A stretch of DNA of 64,000 nt from Actinomadura oligospora ATCC 43269 (GTDB lineage Bacteria; Actinomycetota; Actinomycetes; Streptosporangiales; Streptosporangiaceae). Shown piece after piece: positions 52,910 through 60,160 of this stretch (the first letter of the stretch is position 1; every line of letters starts with the position of its first letter). The DNA lies in contig NZ_JADG01000008.1 of assembly GCF_000518265.1 (NCBI RefSeq), positions 248,001-312,000 of the forward strand. The letters run 5' to 3'. The position numbers and the translations under genes were made by a program. The notes under the pieces were generated by a model. That model saw only the letters and a program-made list of their open reading frames with translations. It did no database searches and was not told where the DNA came from.

Positions 52910-53896
52910 TTGATGTCGTCTAAAAATTGACTATCACGACGCCAACTAAAGTACATATATCGTATGGAATGATAGGCAGCTAGTCCACTGGTCAGTATTG
53001 GACAGCGCGTAGCGATATTTCGGACAGCCGAATCGCAGCGCGCTCGTCTCTCAGCCGTCATTAAGACGCATAGCTCCTGCCGCAGGATGGCACCAAGGGG
53101 GTGGTTCGGGCTGGCTTGTCACCATGTCAAGTGCCGCAGAGGCGGGGCGGGGCGAGTGACCGGTTGCCGGGTGCTGCGACCAGAGGCGCTGGTCTGGCTA
53201 TCGACTCAGGACGTACCAAATTGATTTCGGACGGCCTCTGTCCCGCCTTAAGGTCCAAGACGATCGCCGCTAGGGCTCGCTCTACCAGGTGGTTGGGGTG
53301 ATCGCTGCCGCGCCGCTTCCGGGGGCTAGAGCTGTAGCTGACCCTGCGCTCCGGGTTCGCTTGCCACCGAACGTCGGGCTCCTCCGAACAAGGCACTTAC
53401 TAACTGCTTCGCAGTCGGGGTCGCCTCATCATGGGTGGGGGCGACCGGGGAGGAGGCCAGCTGGACGGCCCTGGCAGAGCCGATCTCGCTGTGGGTCAGA
53501 CGGCTTGCCGAATTTGGCCGTTTGAGATCAAGGGCGGCGGCGCTCGCGCCGTTGGCGCGGCCCGCCGCCAGCGCGGCCGGAGCGTGCGGCGTGGGCGCCG
53601 GTCACCGGCCCCGCGCGCCCGGCCGCGCATCGGCGATGGCCCCGGCCGCTGTTCGGCCAACGGCCGTCGTCGGGCCGCGCCGCCGTCCTAGCGCGTCTCC
53701 TGCCGGAAGAGACGATCTAGAACCTGAAGTGCAGCCCGTCTCCGGAACGCTTTCCGCGACCACACCGCAGGAAGGACCACGCCTGCGGCTACGAGGAGCA
53801 GAAGCGTCACCCAAAGCACTGCGACAGCTGGCGCGTCTTCAAGAAGTTCCATGCGCCAGACACTGGCTCAACACGCGATGGTTGAGAAGGCACGGT
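52910..53896. other. Non-coding or decayed stretch inside the element
   Basis: Nearly 1 kb without a gene I can support. 52910-52990 is AT-rich promoter DNA of the defence operon. 53100-53700 has several open frames on both strands but mixed codon use, no ribosome sites and no recognisable domain. The region 53435-53902 could encode a 155-residue Ala/Arg-rich protein, which I consider unlikely. Confidence 0.45.
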
Positions 53897-53948
53897 ACGT
53901 AGCACTTTAGATTGCCCGCTTGTGAAAGTGCTACGTTGCGTAGCACTT
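53897..53948. repeat. Three copies of CGTAGCACTT in alternating orientation
   Basis: CGTAGCACTT at 53898-53907, its complement AAGTGCTACG at 53926-53935, and CGTAGCACTT again at 53939-53948. The last two form a perfect 10-bp palindrome with a TTG centre; the first two form a 12-bp inverted repeat with a 16-bp spacer. An iteron-like or operator array in non-coding DNA of the element; a role in replication or partition is possible. Confidence 0.7.
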
Positions 53949-53967
53949 CTGGGCGTGCGCGAACCAA

Positions 53968-54067
53968 GGGGCTTCGCAGCCCCCTGGACCCCCGCGAACC
54001 GGAGCACTCATTCGCGCGCATCTGTCTGTCACGGGGTGATGACCGTCCGCGCGAATGAGCACTCCGG
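53968..54067. repeat. Hairpin cluster: GGGGCT stem and a 20-bp inverted repeat
   Basis: GGGGCT-TCGC-AGCCCC (53968-53983) is a short stable hairpin. CCGGAGCACTCATTCGCGCG (53999-54018) pairs at 18 of 20 positions with 54048-54067 around a 29-nt spacer. Next to the CGTAGCACTT array, this is the most structured non-coding DNA in the element and a candidate double-strand origin or transfer locus. Confidence 0.6.
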
Positions 54068-54149
54068 AACGGTCGCTGCGTCCGTGACGGTGGGACAGCG
54101 GTTCGATGACGAGCAGCAGGCTGTCATGAACGTTCGGCGTCCTGCCAGG

Positions 54150-54371
54150 TCAAGAGGCCGGAGCAGAGTCCATGGGATGGAAGTAGACGGTCACGCTCAC
54201 CCACGGCCCATCCTCTGTGACTTCCGTGTGCAGGATGAGGTCTTGAACCTCCACCGGGCCCAGCGCTTCAAGCGAGTCCGCAACCGTCCGCAGAAGGGCA
54301 GGAACATCCTCTTGGCCAGGCCCCTTCGGGTTCGCCTGACTGAAGTGCCGGATCGCCCATGAGCTCGTCAT
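54150..54371 (-). CDS. Small conserved-looking protein, 73 aa
   Basis: MTSSWAIRHFSQANPKGPGQ, then EDVPALLRTVADSLEALGPVEVQDLILHTEVTEDGPWVSVTVYFHP. An alpha-beta fold with a closing beta strand; the pattern DVPALLRxVADxxExLGPVEVQDLxxHTEV is one I associate with small actinobacterial proteins of unknown function found in mobile DNA. Normal codon use. No neighbour in the same operon. Confidence 0.6.
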   Translation of the reverse strand: MTSSWAIRHFSQANPKGPGQEDVPALLRTVADSLEALGPVEVQDLILHTEVTEDGPWVSVTVYFHPMDSAPAS

Positions 54372-54584
54372 CTGATCATGATGTCAAGATTGGACGCGTC
54401 AGAGCTCGAATTTCAAGATCCGGAACATGCACGGAACGCCGCCGAACGCGCCGCACGGACGAGGCCACTCGCGCGCACGTCGGCCGCCAGCCGACACCGG
54501 TGTGGGTCAGCGCCTTCCGGAGCCGTGAGTGTGCGCCCCGGGATACATGCACTTCACGTCCGCGCAGGCCAGCAGCGGCAGCGG
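54372..54584. other. Intergenic stretch near the right end of the element
   Basis: About 210 bases from the small conserved gene to the right arm sites. Short frames cross it but none has a ribosome site or recognisable content. I see no promoter or hairpin that I can support. Confidence 0.4.
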
Positions 54585-54606
54585 CGTGCAATTAGCGTGC
54601 AATTAG
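54585..54606 (-). repeat. Integrase arm-type sites at the right end
   Basis: CGTGCAATTAG twice in tandem (54585-54595, 54596-54606), identical to 37167-37188 and in the same orientation. They end 84 bp left of the attR core. Confidence 0.75.
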
Positions 54607-54690
54607 GGGCGGTGATCAAGGGGGTGTAGGGGGCAGTGGAGGGTAGGTGGTTGGGCTGGTCAGGTGGGGGAGCGGGGGTGATCGGTCTGA

Positions 54691-54737
54691 TTCCCAAGCT
54701 GACAGCGCGGGTTCGATTCCCGTCACCCGCTCCACAC
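54691..54737 (+). repeat. attR core (47 bp, tRNA-Gly 3' fragment)
   Basis: Exact copy of 37053-37099. It has the 3' half of the tRNA from the anticodon loop to CCA but no 5' half, so it is not a working gene: it is the original chromosomal end displaced by insertion. Confidence 0.93.
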
Positions 54738-54740
54738 ACA

Positions 54741-54779
54741 AAGGCCCAGGCCAGGGACAACCTCCCCACCCTGGGCCTT
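54741..54779 (+). terminator. Original chromosomal tRNA-Gly terminator
   Basis: AAGGCCCAGG (54741-54750) pairs with CCTGGGCCTT (54770-54779). It follows attR just as its near copy follows attL. Confidence 0.8.
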
Positions 54780-54994
54780 CGTCGTCCCCGCCCTCGGGTC
54801 GAGCGCCACGGGCGATTGGCGAACGAACACCACCCCGGCGTCCACCTGGATCCGTCCTCCCGGCGCTGCGGACCCTCTCCCGCCATCTCGACCGCGAACC
54901 GGGTCGCCTCAGCCGCGTAGCGGACCGAAGCGGGCTATGTGCGTCGGCCCATCCCGCACACACGATCAGCGCGCTCGCAGTCGCCTGCGCGATC

Positions 54995-55180
54995 ATGACC
55001 CCGTGGGTGATCTCTCCGGGAGACGCGGCCCAGTTGATCGACTTCATCGTGGGCGTCTTCGACGCCACCGAACTGGGTCGCATGGAGGTCCGCGGGGCGA
55101 TCGGGTCAGCCGCTTCCGCGACCCGTTCGGCCACCGGTGGTGGGTACACCAGCGCATGGCGGGGCCGACCGAGGAAGAGG
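54995..55180 (+). pseudogene. Broken VOC (PhnB/glyoxalase-like) gene
   Basis: ATG 54995 begins MTPWVISPGDAAQLIDFIVG and continues VFDATELGRMEVRGAIG, the start of PhnB-type VOC proteins. The matching end, RFRDPFGHRWWVHQRMAGPT, lies just downstream in another frame. The middle third of the gene is missing and the frame is shifted, so no full-length protein can form. Confidence 0.6.
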
Positions 55181-55189
55181 TGCATCTGC

Positions 55190-55552
55190 GACTCCACGAT
55201 CCCGAGTTCGCTAAGGCGATGGAGTCCGTGCAGGGCGTCCGTCCGCATGTGTCGCAGGCGGGGGATTCCTGGTGCTCTCCAGGTGCAACTCGAACAAGGC
55301 CAGCGGATCGTGCCAGCCGCCGGTCAGCATCGAGATCAGGACGGCGACCAGCGCCTCCTCCAGATCGGCGAGCGAGACCGGCCGGTAGAGGCGTCCACAC
55401 GCTCGCCGAGCCGGTGGGTGACCCGCTCGATGACCTCTTTGAGCAGCGCGCTCACGGGCGCGGAAGTAGCACGAGGTGGTGCCGGCCGGTAGGGCTGCGG
55501 CGTTGACTGCTCTGTGGGCAGCTCGCGTGCGGTCGCGTAGGACGACCATCAA
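55190..55552 (-). pseudogene. Broken TetR-family regulator gene
   Basis: The recognition helix AVNAAALPAGTTSCYFRAR is clear, but the next piece (SALLKEVIERVTHRLGERVD) is in another frame. The ligand-domain piece LADLEEALVAVLISMLTGGW plus HDPLALFELHLESTRNP returns to the first frame, and LRHMRTDALHGLHRL is shifted again. The N-terminal helix is missing too. At least three frameshifts; a dead gene. Confidence 0.6.
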
Positions 55553-55678
55553 GAAGCTGTCCGGAGAACGCGAGGCCCCTCAGAGATTCAGCTACGCACC
55601 GATCGACGCCTGGACCTGACAGGGATCTCACCATCAGGCCATGGGCTCCACGCGGCCATCTGACCAGGCTCAAGGCTC

Positions 55679-56080
55679 CTAACAGGTCGTGATCTTGATG
55701 CCCGCGCCCGCGTCGGCGGCCGTGCGGTACACGTCCCTGAGGGTCATGAAATGAGCCTGAAAGTAGTCGTTGTCCTGGTCGTCAAAACTCGCCCCCAGGT
55801 TTGTCGCCTTGAAGGCGGCCAGGAACCGTTCGGAGGTCACGGCCTGCAGATGTTGCCAGTTCCACTGGACTTGCTCGGGGTCCAGGTGCGTATCGGAGAC
55901 GGCGCCGTTGTCGTCGTCCGGGTCTTCGCCCGAACCGAGGTACCCCATCACGATGACGTTGCCGTTGAGGCCGAGTGCGTCGAGGCCCTCGATGAGTTCG
56001 TAGGCGCTCTTGTCGATGTCGACCTCGACACCGGCCGGCTCCTCGCCATGGACCGGCTGCAGGTACGTGATCATTCCCAT
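55679..56080 (-). CDS. DUF1877-like hypothetical protein, 133 aa
   Basis: Starts MGMITYLQPVHGEEPAGVEV and ends FMTLRDVYRTAADAGAGIKI. The MGMI start and the closing pattern LRxxYRxAAxAG are those of DUF1877 (YfbM-like) proteins; the middle (VMGYLGSGEDPDDDNGAV) is acidic. DUF1877 proteins are often found among polymorphic-toxin immunity genes, so an immunity role is possible but unproven. The 38-codon longer frame (GTG 56194) lacks the MGMI start. Confidence 0.55.
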   Translation of the reverse strand: MGMITYLQPVHGEEPAGVEVDIDKSAYELIEGLDALGLNGNVIVMGYLGSGEDPDDDNGAVSDTHLDPEQVQWNWQHLQAVTSERFLAAFKATNLGASFDDQDNDYFQAHFMTLRDVYRTAADAGAGIKITTC

Positions 56081-56250
56081 GGTGGGTGCTCCCTCGGCGC
56101 CAGGCGTCCCGCTGAGGCCGGTTGCCGGCGTCGCCAGCGTGTGCCGGACCAGATCCAGGTAAGGCCCCAGCCTTGTGCGGCCGTCCCAGCCCACAAATAT
56201 TTGATCACGTAATCGGGCTCAGTATGGCGTGATGGAGGTATCCGTGGGCC

Positions 56251-56320
56251 GCGTGCGATTGGCTCACGGGGACGAGCGCCCCAGCCGTCCCGTCGTCATC
56301 CTCGTCCCGGCTCTGCTCGG
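56251..56320 (-). pseudogene. Integrase 3' fragment with degenerate arm site
   Basis: Read on the minus strand this encodes EDDDGTAGALVPV, matching the tail EDDDDDDGAAGVLVPVA of the AICE integrase. To its left a variant of the arm repeat (CGTGCGATTGG, 56252-56262) stands where the real one does. The rest of the gene is gone. The surrounding 56081-56250 and 56321-56587 hold no supported gene. A remnant of an earlier related element. Confidence 0.7.
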
Positions 56321-56587
56321 GCTGTACGAATGCGGCGCGAGTCCGTCGGCGATGGCGCGATCCCCTTGGCTGACTTGTGCGGGCGGGGCGGCGCCGCGCA
56401 TGTTGTTGCGGCCATGAGGTTCCGGGGCCACAGGCTCACGTCGGCTTGCGAGGGTTGGTGGTGCTGGAGGTGTCCGTCCGGCTGGTTGATCGGGGTTAGG
56501 GAGATGAGCGGCTGGGCGTCGTGCCGTCCAGTAGGTTCGGGCCGCTTGGTCCGACAGGCGGGCCGCCGACCTTGGGGACACGTCGGA

Positions 56588-57091
56588 GTGAGCATTCACC
56601 TGCATCTTCGTGCGGTTGCGGCGTTCGAGATCCGGGACGACCACACGTGGCTTCGGGCGTTCATGTCCGAGGCTTGGAACAACCATCCCGACGAGTACGC
56701 AGCGGGTATCGCCTACTCGATCGACAAGGTCTGGAACTCCGTCAACGACCTCTACGCTGCAGCCGATCTCTTCGATGCGGACGCCGGCAAGCCTTGGACG
56801 CTGCCGATTTATGGTGGTCGCCCTGTGGCGCACGGTGTTGACGCTGACCCCACCAACCCACCTTTGATGGTTCTGGAGCCGACCGGGGTGTCGCAGGCCG
56901 CGGTGTTCCTCGCGGCGGTTTCCTTCGACGCCTTGTGGAACGTCGCCGGTTCCAAGATCGGTGGCTTCGGCGAGGGCAAGGGCGAGGGGCAGGCCAGGCA
57001 AGAGTTCTTCGAACATCATGGGCACCTCCGAAGGTTCTACGGGCGGGCGGCTTCGGCGGGCCAGGCAGTGGTCAAAGCGGTGTGGGCGTGA
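56588..57091 (+). CDS. DUF1877-like protein, 167 aa
   Basis: VSIHLHLRAVAAFEIRDDHTWLRAF at the start; GIAYSIDKVWNSVNDLYAAA, LPIYGGRPVAHGV, VFLAAVSFDALW and EFFEHHGHLRRFYGRAASAG then follow the DUF1877 order (sIDKaW..i, GG, late LRxFYxxAAxxG). Soluble. It may be an orphan immunity-type protein like its neighbour. GTG 56588 is chosen from the fold; no strong ribosome site. Confidence 0.65.
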   Translation: MSIHLHLRAVAAFEIRDDHTWLRAFMSEAWNNHPDEYAAGIAYSIDKVWNSVNDLYAAADLFDADAGKPWTLPIYGGRPVAHGVDADPTNPPLMVLEPTGVSQAAVFLAAVSFDALWNVAGSKIGGFGEGKGEGQARQEFFEHHGHLRRFYGRAASAGQAVVKAVWA

Positions 57092-57391
57092 AGTGCGGCC
57101 ACGTGCCTTCTCCCTGGTCATCGTCCCGGGGCGTGCTGCGTGCGGCGCGCCCGGTGGTTGTAGGGCTCCGGGTTCACGGCCGTCCGCGTTGCTGGCCGGG
57201 CTCGCCGCTGGAGCACGCGGTGTGAGCGTCGGTCGCTGGCCTCATTCGCCCCCGGACGCGCGTCGGTGATGTAACCGCTGGCCTTGCGGTGAACGGGCGT
57301 CGCGCCTCAGCCTCAGCGAGGAGTGCTGGCCGCGCGTGAAGTAGCTGGGGTGAAGGGTGCCGAGTCGTCGTCGTTGACTACCTGCGCCGAC
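57092..57391. other. Intergenic stretch, no supported gene
   Basis: 300 bases with mixed GC content. Short frames lack ribosome sites. Nothing recognisable; it may be decayed DNA of the same island. Confidence 0.4.
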
Positions 57392-57952
57392 TTAGGTGAA
57401 CGCCCAGGTGATCGGTGCGATCGGGCTGTCGGGGTTGGTCGCCTTGAAGACGATGGCGGTGGCCCGGGCCTTGCCGGGCACCTCGAAGACGGCCCACCCG
57501 CGCACGCAGTCTCCCGCCCGGACGTCGCGCGGGGTGATCGGGTACAGGGGGACCTCGTAGTTCGTGGCCAACGGCTCCTCTGGCTGGACGGTGGATCCGT
57601 CGGGCAGCCGCAGGCTCCACGACTGGACGGCCACGGTCGCGCGCGTCGCCGTGGACCGCTTCACGCATGTCTCCACCTCCGCCCCCGCCCATTCGAAGCC
57701 CATGCGCGGAAGGTGCCTGCCTGGCAGCGGCTGCCGGTAGGTGAGCGCGGTGACGGACGCCGCGATATATGGCGTCGCGGCAGTTCCCGGGGTGCCGAGC
57801 TGGAGCGCGGCGGGGGTGCTCGGCGGGGCGGGCGTCGTCGCGGTTTCCTGAGGTTTGGGCGGGCTGGGCTCGGCCTTCGGCGCGAGCGGGTTGGAACAGG
57901 CGGTGAGGGCGAGGCCGAGGACGGTGAAGGCGGCGGCGATGCGCACGGTCAT
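57392..57952 (-). CDS. Putative lipoprotein, 186 aa
   Basis: Signal peptide TVRIAAAFTVLGLALTACSN with lipobox LTAC (Cys19), then a Pro/Thr/Ala spacer and a beta-rich domain (ATPYIAASVTALTYRQPLPG; WSLRLPDGSTVQPEEPLATN; RAGDCVRGWAVFEVPGKARA) like DUF4352/telokin-type domains of actinobacterial lipoproteins. Anchored on the outer face of the membrane. No operon partner. Confidence 0.75.
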   Translation of the reverse strand: MTVRIAAAFTVLGLALTACSNPLAPKAEPSPPKPQETATTPAPPSTPAALQLGTPGTAATPYIAASVTALTYRQPLPGRHLPRMGFEWAGAEVETCVKRSTATRATVAVQSWSLRLPDGSTVQPEEPLATNYEVPLYPITPRDVRAGDCVRGWAVFEVPGKARATAIVFKATNPDSPIAPITWAFT

Positions 57953-58068
57953 GGCGGCTCCTGGGCGGTGGGTGTGATGCCGATGGGACGCGCCACAGCC
58001 GAATCCGGTTCACTCCATCGAAGCCGTCCGCTCCCCGGGACGACCGGCTTCTGCGGCGGTCGGCTCGC

Positions 58069-58153
58069 TGCGGCGTTGAACTCAGCGATCCGACTCGGAA
58101 GCTCGGCCAGCGAATCGATCCGCATCGTGGAGATGCGGTCGTCCTGCCGAATG
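58069..58153 (-). pseudogene. HAD hydrolase 3' fragment
   Basis: Encodes DRISTMRIDSLAELPSRIAEFNAA, nearly the same as the end of the HAD gene inside the element (DRIATMRIDSLAELPGRIAEFNAA), with high DNA identity over about 80 bp. The stop codon and the rest of the gene are missing. Confidence 0.75.
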
Positions 58154-58196
58154 TGGTCGTTTGAGATCACGGGGCAGCGGTATCGGTCGTTGGCGG

Positions 58197-58429
58197 CTAC
58201 TTCTCGTCGAGCAGCCCCATGTTCTCCGGGAAGGTCGCCAGGAATTCCTGCATCTCGGGTGTGGTGGCGTCGGAGGCCATCTGGTTGACGACGTCGAGGA
58301 TCAGAGCCAGGTCGTCACCGGACTGTTTGCCGAGGACGTGGGCGATCCACTCCAGTTGCTGAACGGCGGTGTCCGGGTCTAGGGACTCGTCATCGCTGGA
58401 CTCCAGGAACCATGCAAGGCACGGAATTC
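58197..58429 (-). pseudogene. 5'-truncated acidic helical protein gene
   Basis: The frame encodes WFLESSDDESLDPDTAVQQL, EWIAHVLGKQSGDDLALILD, VVNQMASDATTPEM and QEFLATFPENMGLLDEK with good codon use, but there is no ATG, GTG or TTG with a ribosome site before it and it begins right at the stop of the upstream gene. Probably the last ~75 residues of a gene whose start was lost. Confidence 0.5.
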
Positions 58430-58984
58430 CTATGGCGTCGCGCGGATGTCCAGGTTGAGGCCGAGGTCGTCGCGGAGGGCGCGGGCCTGGTCGGGGGTGG
58501 CCAGGACGTAGATGTCGTCGGTGCAGCTGTCGTCGTCGGTGATCGCGTGGAAGACGCGCGGGTCGTCCCCGCCCGGTGCGAGCTCGTCGATGGCCTGCCA
58601 CACGCCGAGCTGGTCGAGGTAGTCGTCCGCCAGGTGCTCGACGGGCCAGGACGCGGGCTCGCCGTTGAGGCGGAACCGCAGGAACTCCTCGTCGTCCTCC
58701 TCGACGAGCGCGACGTCGGAGACGGTGAACTCGCCCGAGCAGGCCGCCGCGCGTTCCAAGATCTCCCGGTAGCTCTCTTCGAGGTCGCAGACGTCCTCAC
58801 CGTGGACGACCACGGTCACGCCGAACTCGTACATGACGTCGAGGACGTCCTCGGGATCGAGTTCCTCGTCGTGATCCGCCGAGTACTCGGCGATCGCCGC
58901 CAGCGCGGCGTCCGCACGCGTCCGGGTGACCATGTCGAGTTCCACCAGCCGGTTCGCGATCGTCCGGGCCGTCAGCTCCACCAT
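58430..58984 (-). CDS. Hypothetical acidic protein, 184 aa
   Basis: MVELTARTIANRLVELDMVT at the start; VVVHGEDVCDLEESYREILERAA and FHAITDDDSCTDDIYVLATPDQARALRDDLGL later. Strongly acidic, soluble, no recognised domain. The start at ATG 58984 gives a normal N-terminus but has only a weak ribosome site. It is divergent from the next gene by 73 bp. Confidence 0.6.
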   Translation of the reverse strand: MVELTARTIANRLVELDMVTRTRADAALAAIAEYSADHDEELDPEDVLDVMYEFGVTVVVHGEDVCDLEESYREILERAAACSGEFTVSDVALVEEDDEEFLRFRLNGEPASWPVEHLADDYLDQLGVWQAIDELAPGGDDPRVFHAITDDDSCTDDIYVLATPDQARALRDDLGLNLDIRATP

Positions 58985-59057
58985 GAGCCCGATTGTGGCG
59001 GGGGGCCCGGACATTTCCGGACGGGAACCGGTGGCTGGAGTCGGACGTCCGAGCGAC

Positions 59058-59543
59058 ATGAGCGTGACGGCGACGGTTCTGCCTCTGGCGGGCGTGGTGC
59101 TCGGGTCCGCCGGGACCCTGGTCGGCCAGTACCTCTCGACGCGTGTCGAGGCGCGGCGGACGCGGTTCGAGCAGGCCAGTGCGGAGCGTTCGGAGCGCAA
59201 GGAGGCGCTCATGGAGTTCCTGTCCGCGGCCCAGCAGGTGGAGATGTGCCTGGACCGGCGGTCCATGGGCGAGCGAGTGGACGAGTCCGAGGTGTGGAAG
59301 CGACTGCACCTGCTCTGGCTGGCCAAGAAGGTGCCCGAGTTGGTGTGCTCGCCTGCCGTCGCGCAGGCGGCCCACGACTACACGCTCGCCCTCGACGCGT
59401 TGCTCAGGGGACGAACCGTCGCGGACGGATCACCGCCCAAGCGCGAACTCCGCTTCGCCTTCATGGAGGCGGCCCGCCAAGAACTCGGCGTCGCCAGCGA
59501 GCCCCTGAGAAGGACACCGTCCACAGGCGAACCCGGCGAGTAA
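59058..59543 (+). CDS. Hypothetical membrane-anchored helical protein, 161 aa
   Basis: One N-terminal membrane helix (ATVLPLAGVVLGSAGTLVGQ) and then a long helical coiled region (TRVEARRTRFEQASAERSERKEALMEFLSAAQQVEMCLDRR), probably cytoplasmic. Proteins of this simple build are frequent in actinomycetes; no function is known to me. ATG 59058. Confidence 0.65.
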   Translation: MSVTATVLPLAGVVLGSAGTLVGQYLSTRVEARRTRFEQASAERSERKEALMEFLSAAQQVEMCLDRRSMGERVDESEVWKRLHLLWLAKKVPELVCSPAVAQAAHDYTLALDALLRGRTVADGSPPKRELRFAFMEAARQELGVASEPLRRTPSTGEPGE

Positions 59544-59592
59544 CACCCGTCGTCGGGCAGTCCCAGGTTCCAGGACTCCCGCAGGAAGCAGG

Positions 59593-59931
59593 TCAGTCGT
59601 CGAAGTCGTGGTTGGCGGCTTGGGCTGCCTTGAGGAGGGTGGTCATGCGGGTGGGGGTTGTGGTGGTGGGGGCGAGGAGGGTGGCCAGTTCTTCGAGGGC
59701 GGGGCGGTCGCGGCCGTAGGCGCAGAACATGCCCGCTTCGGGGTCGTAGGAGAAGCGGCCCTCCAGGGACGGGGCTTCGGTGGTGACGAGGAAGCGGGCG
59801 ACGCCTTCCCAGAAGTAGCCGTTCGGTTCGTGGCCGTGTTGCTCGACCAGGGCGTCCACCTGGGTGGTTCCCGCGTTCAGGAGCAGGGAGAACGAGCCGG
59901 GGCTGGTTTCGATCAGTTTGAGTGGGGTCAT
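59593..59931 (-). CDS. Imm51-like immunity protein
   Basis: 112 residues. SFSLLLNAGTTQVDALVEQHGHEPNGYFWEGVARFL and FSYDPEAGMFCAYGRDRPALEELATLL follow the Imm51 pattern (GHExNGYFWEGxA; DPEAGMFxAY). Imm51 proteins neutralise partner toxins of polymorphic or type VI/VII systems. No toxin gene is nearby, so it may be an orphan. ATG 59931. Confidence 0.7.
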   Translation of the reverse strand: MTPLKLIETSPGSFSLLLNAGTTQVDALVEQHGHEPNGYFWEGVARFLVTTEAPSLEGRFSYDPEAGMFCAYGRDRPALEELATLLAPTTTTPTRMTTLLKAAQAANHDFDD

Positions 59932-59980
59932 GGGCGCAGCATCGCAGAAGGGTGTGACGGTTGGTTCGTAAGATCGCGGT

Positions 59981-60160
59981 ATGACTGATGAGCGTGAACT
60001 GCCGCGGTATCGGGTGCTGACGGGGCCGGACGACGCCGCGTTCTGCTGGCGGGTCAGTGAGGCGCTGGACCTGGGTTACGAGTTGCACGGGCCGCCGTCG
60101 GTGACGTTCAACGGGGACCGGGTCATCGTGGCTCAGGCGCTTGTGCTGCGGAGGGAGTGA
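59981..60160 (+). CDS. DUF1737-like small protein, 59 aa
   Basis: MTDERELPRYRVLTGPDDAA, then FCWRVSEALDLGYELHGPPS and VTFNGDRVIVAQALVLRRE. The pattern YxVLTGxDDxxFxxxVxxxLxxGYxLxG is DUF1737. It overlaps the methyltransferase gene by four bases (GTGA), so the two are coupled. Function unknown. Confidence 0.75.
   Translation: MTDERELPRYRVLTGPDDAAFCWRVSEALDLGYELHGPPSVTFNGDRVIVAQALVLRRE

Larger units (their letters stand above)
37053..54737. mobile_element. Actinomycete integrative and conjugative element (AICE), 17.7 kb, in tRNA-Gly
   Basis: Bounded by a perfect 47-bp direct repeat (37053-37099 and 54691-54737), the first copy completing the tRNA gene. Contains the pSAM2-type core in order: integrase, excisionase, RepSA-like initiator, TraSA/FtsK-like pump, small proteins, Pra-like activator, KorSA-like GntR repressor. 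Then come a block of small genes, an XRE-TPR regulator with a HAD hydrolase, and a three-gene defence-like cargo. Size and gene order fit AICEs, which excise, replicate by rolling circle and move as double-stranded DNA through TraSA. All core genes look intact, so it may still be mobile. Confidence 0.93.

Noticed and set aside
53435..53902. Possible 155-residue protein in the non-coding part of the AICE
   Set aside because: Ala/Arg-rich, no ribosome site, no domain, and frames on the other strand are equally open.
54691..54737. A second tRNA-Gly gene
   Set aside because: Only the 3' half from the anticodon loop onward is present; the bases to the left do not form the acceptor and D arms. It is the attR repeat.
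57949..58170. A 73-residue minus-strand gene containing the HAD-like end
   Set aside because: It is only the 3' fragment of a HAD gene plus readthrough into unrelated sequence; no start or domain.
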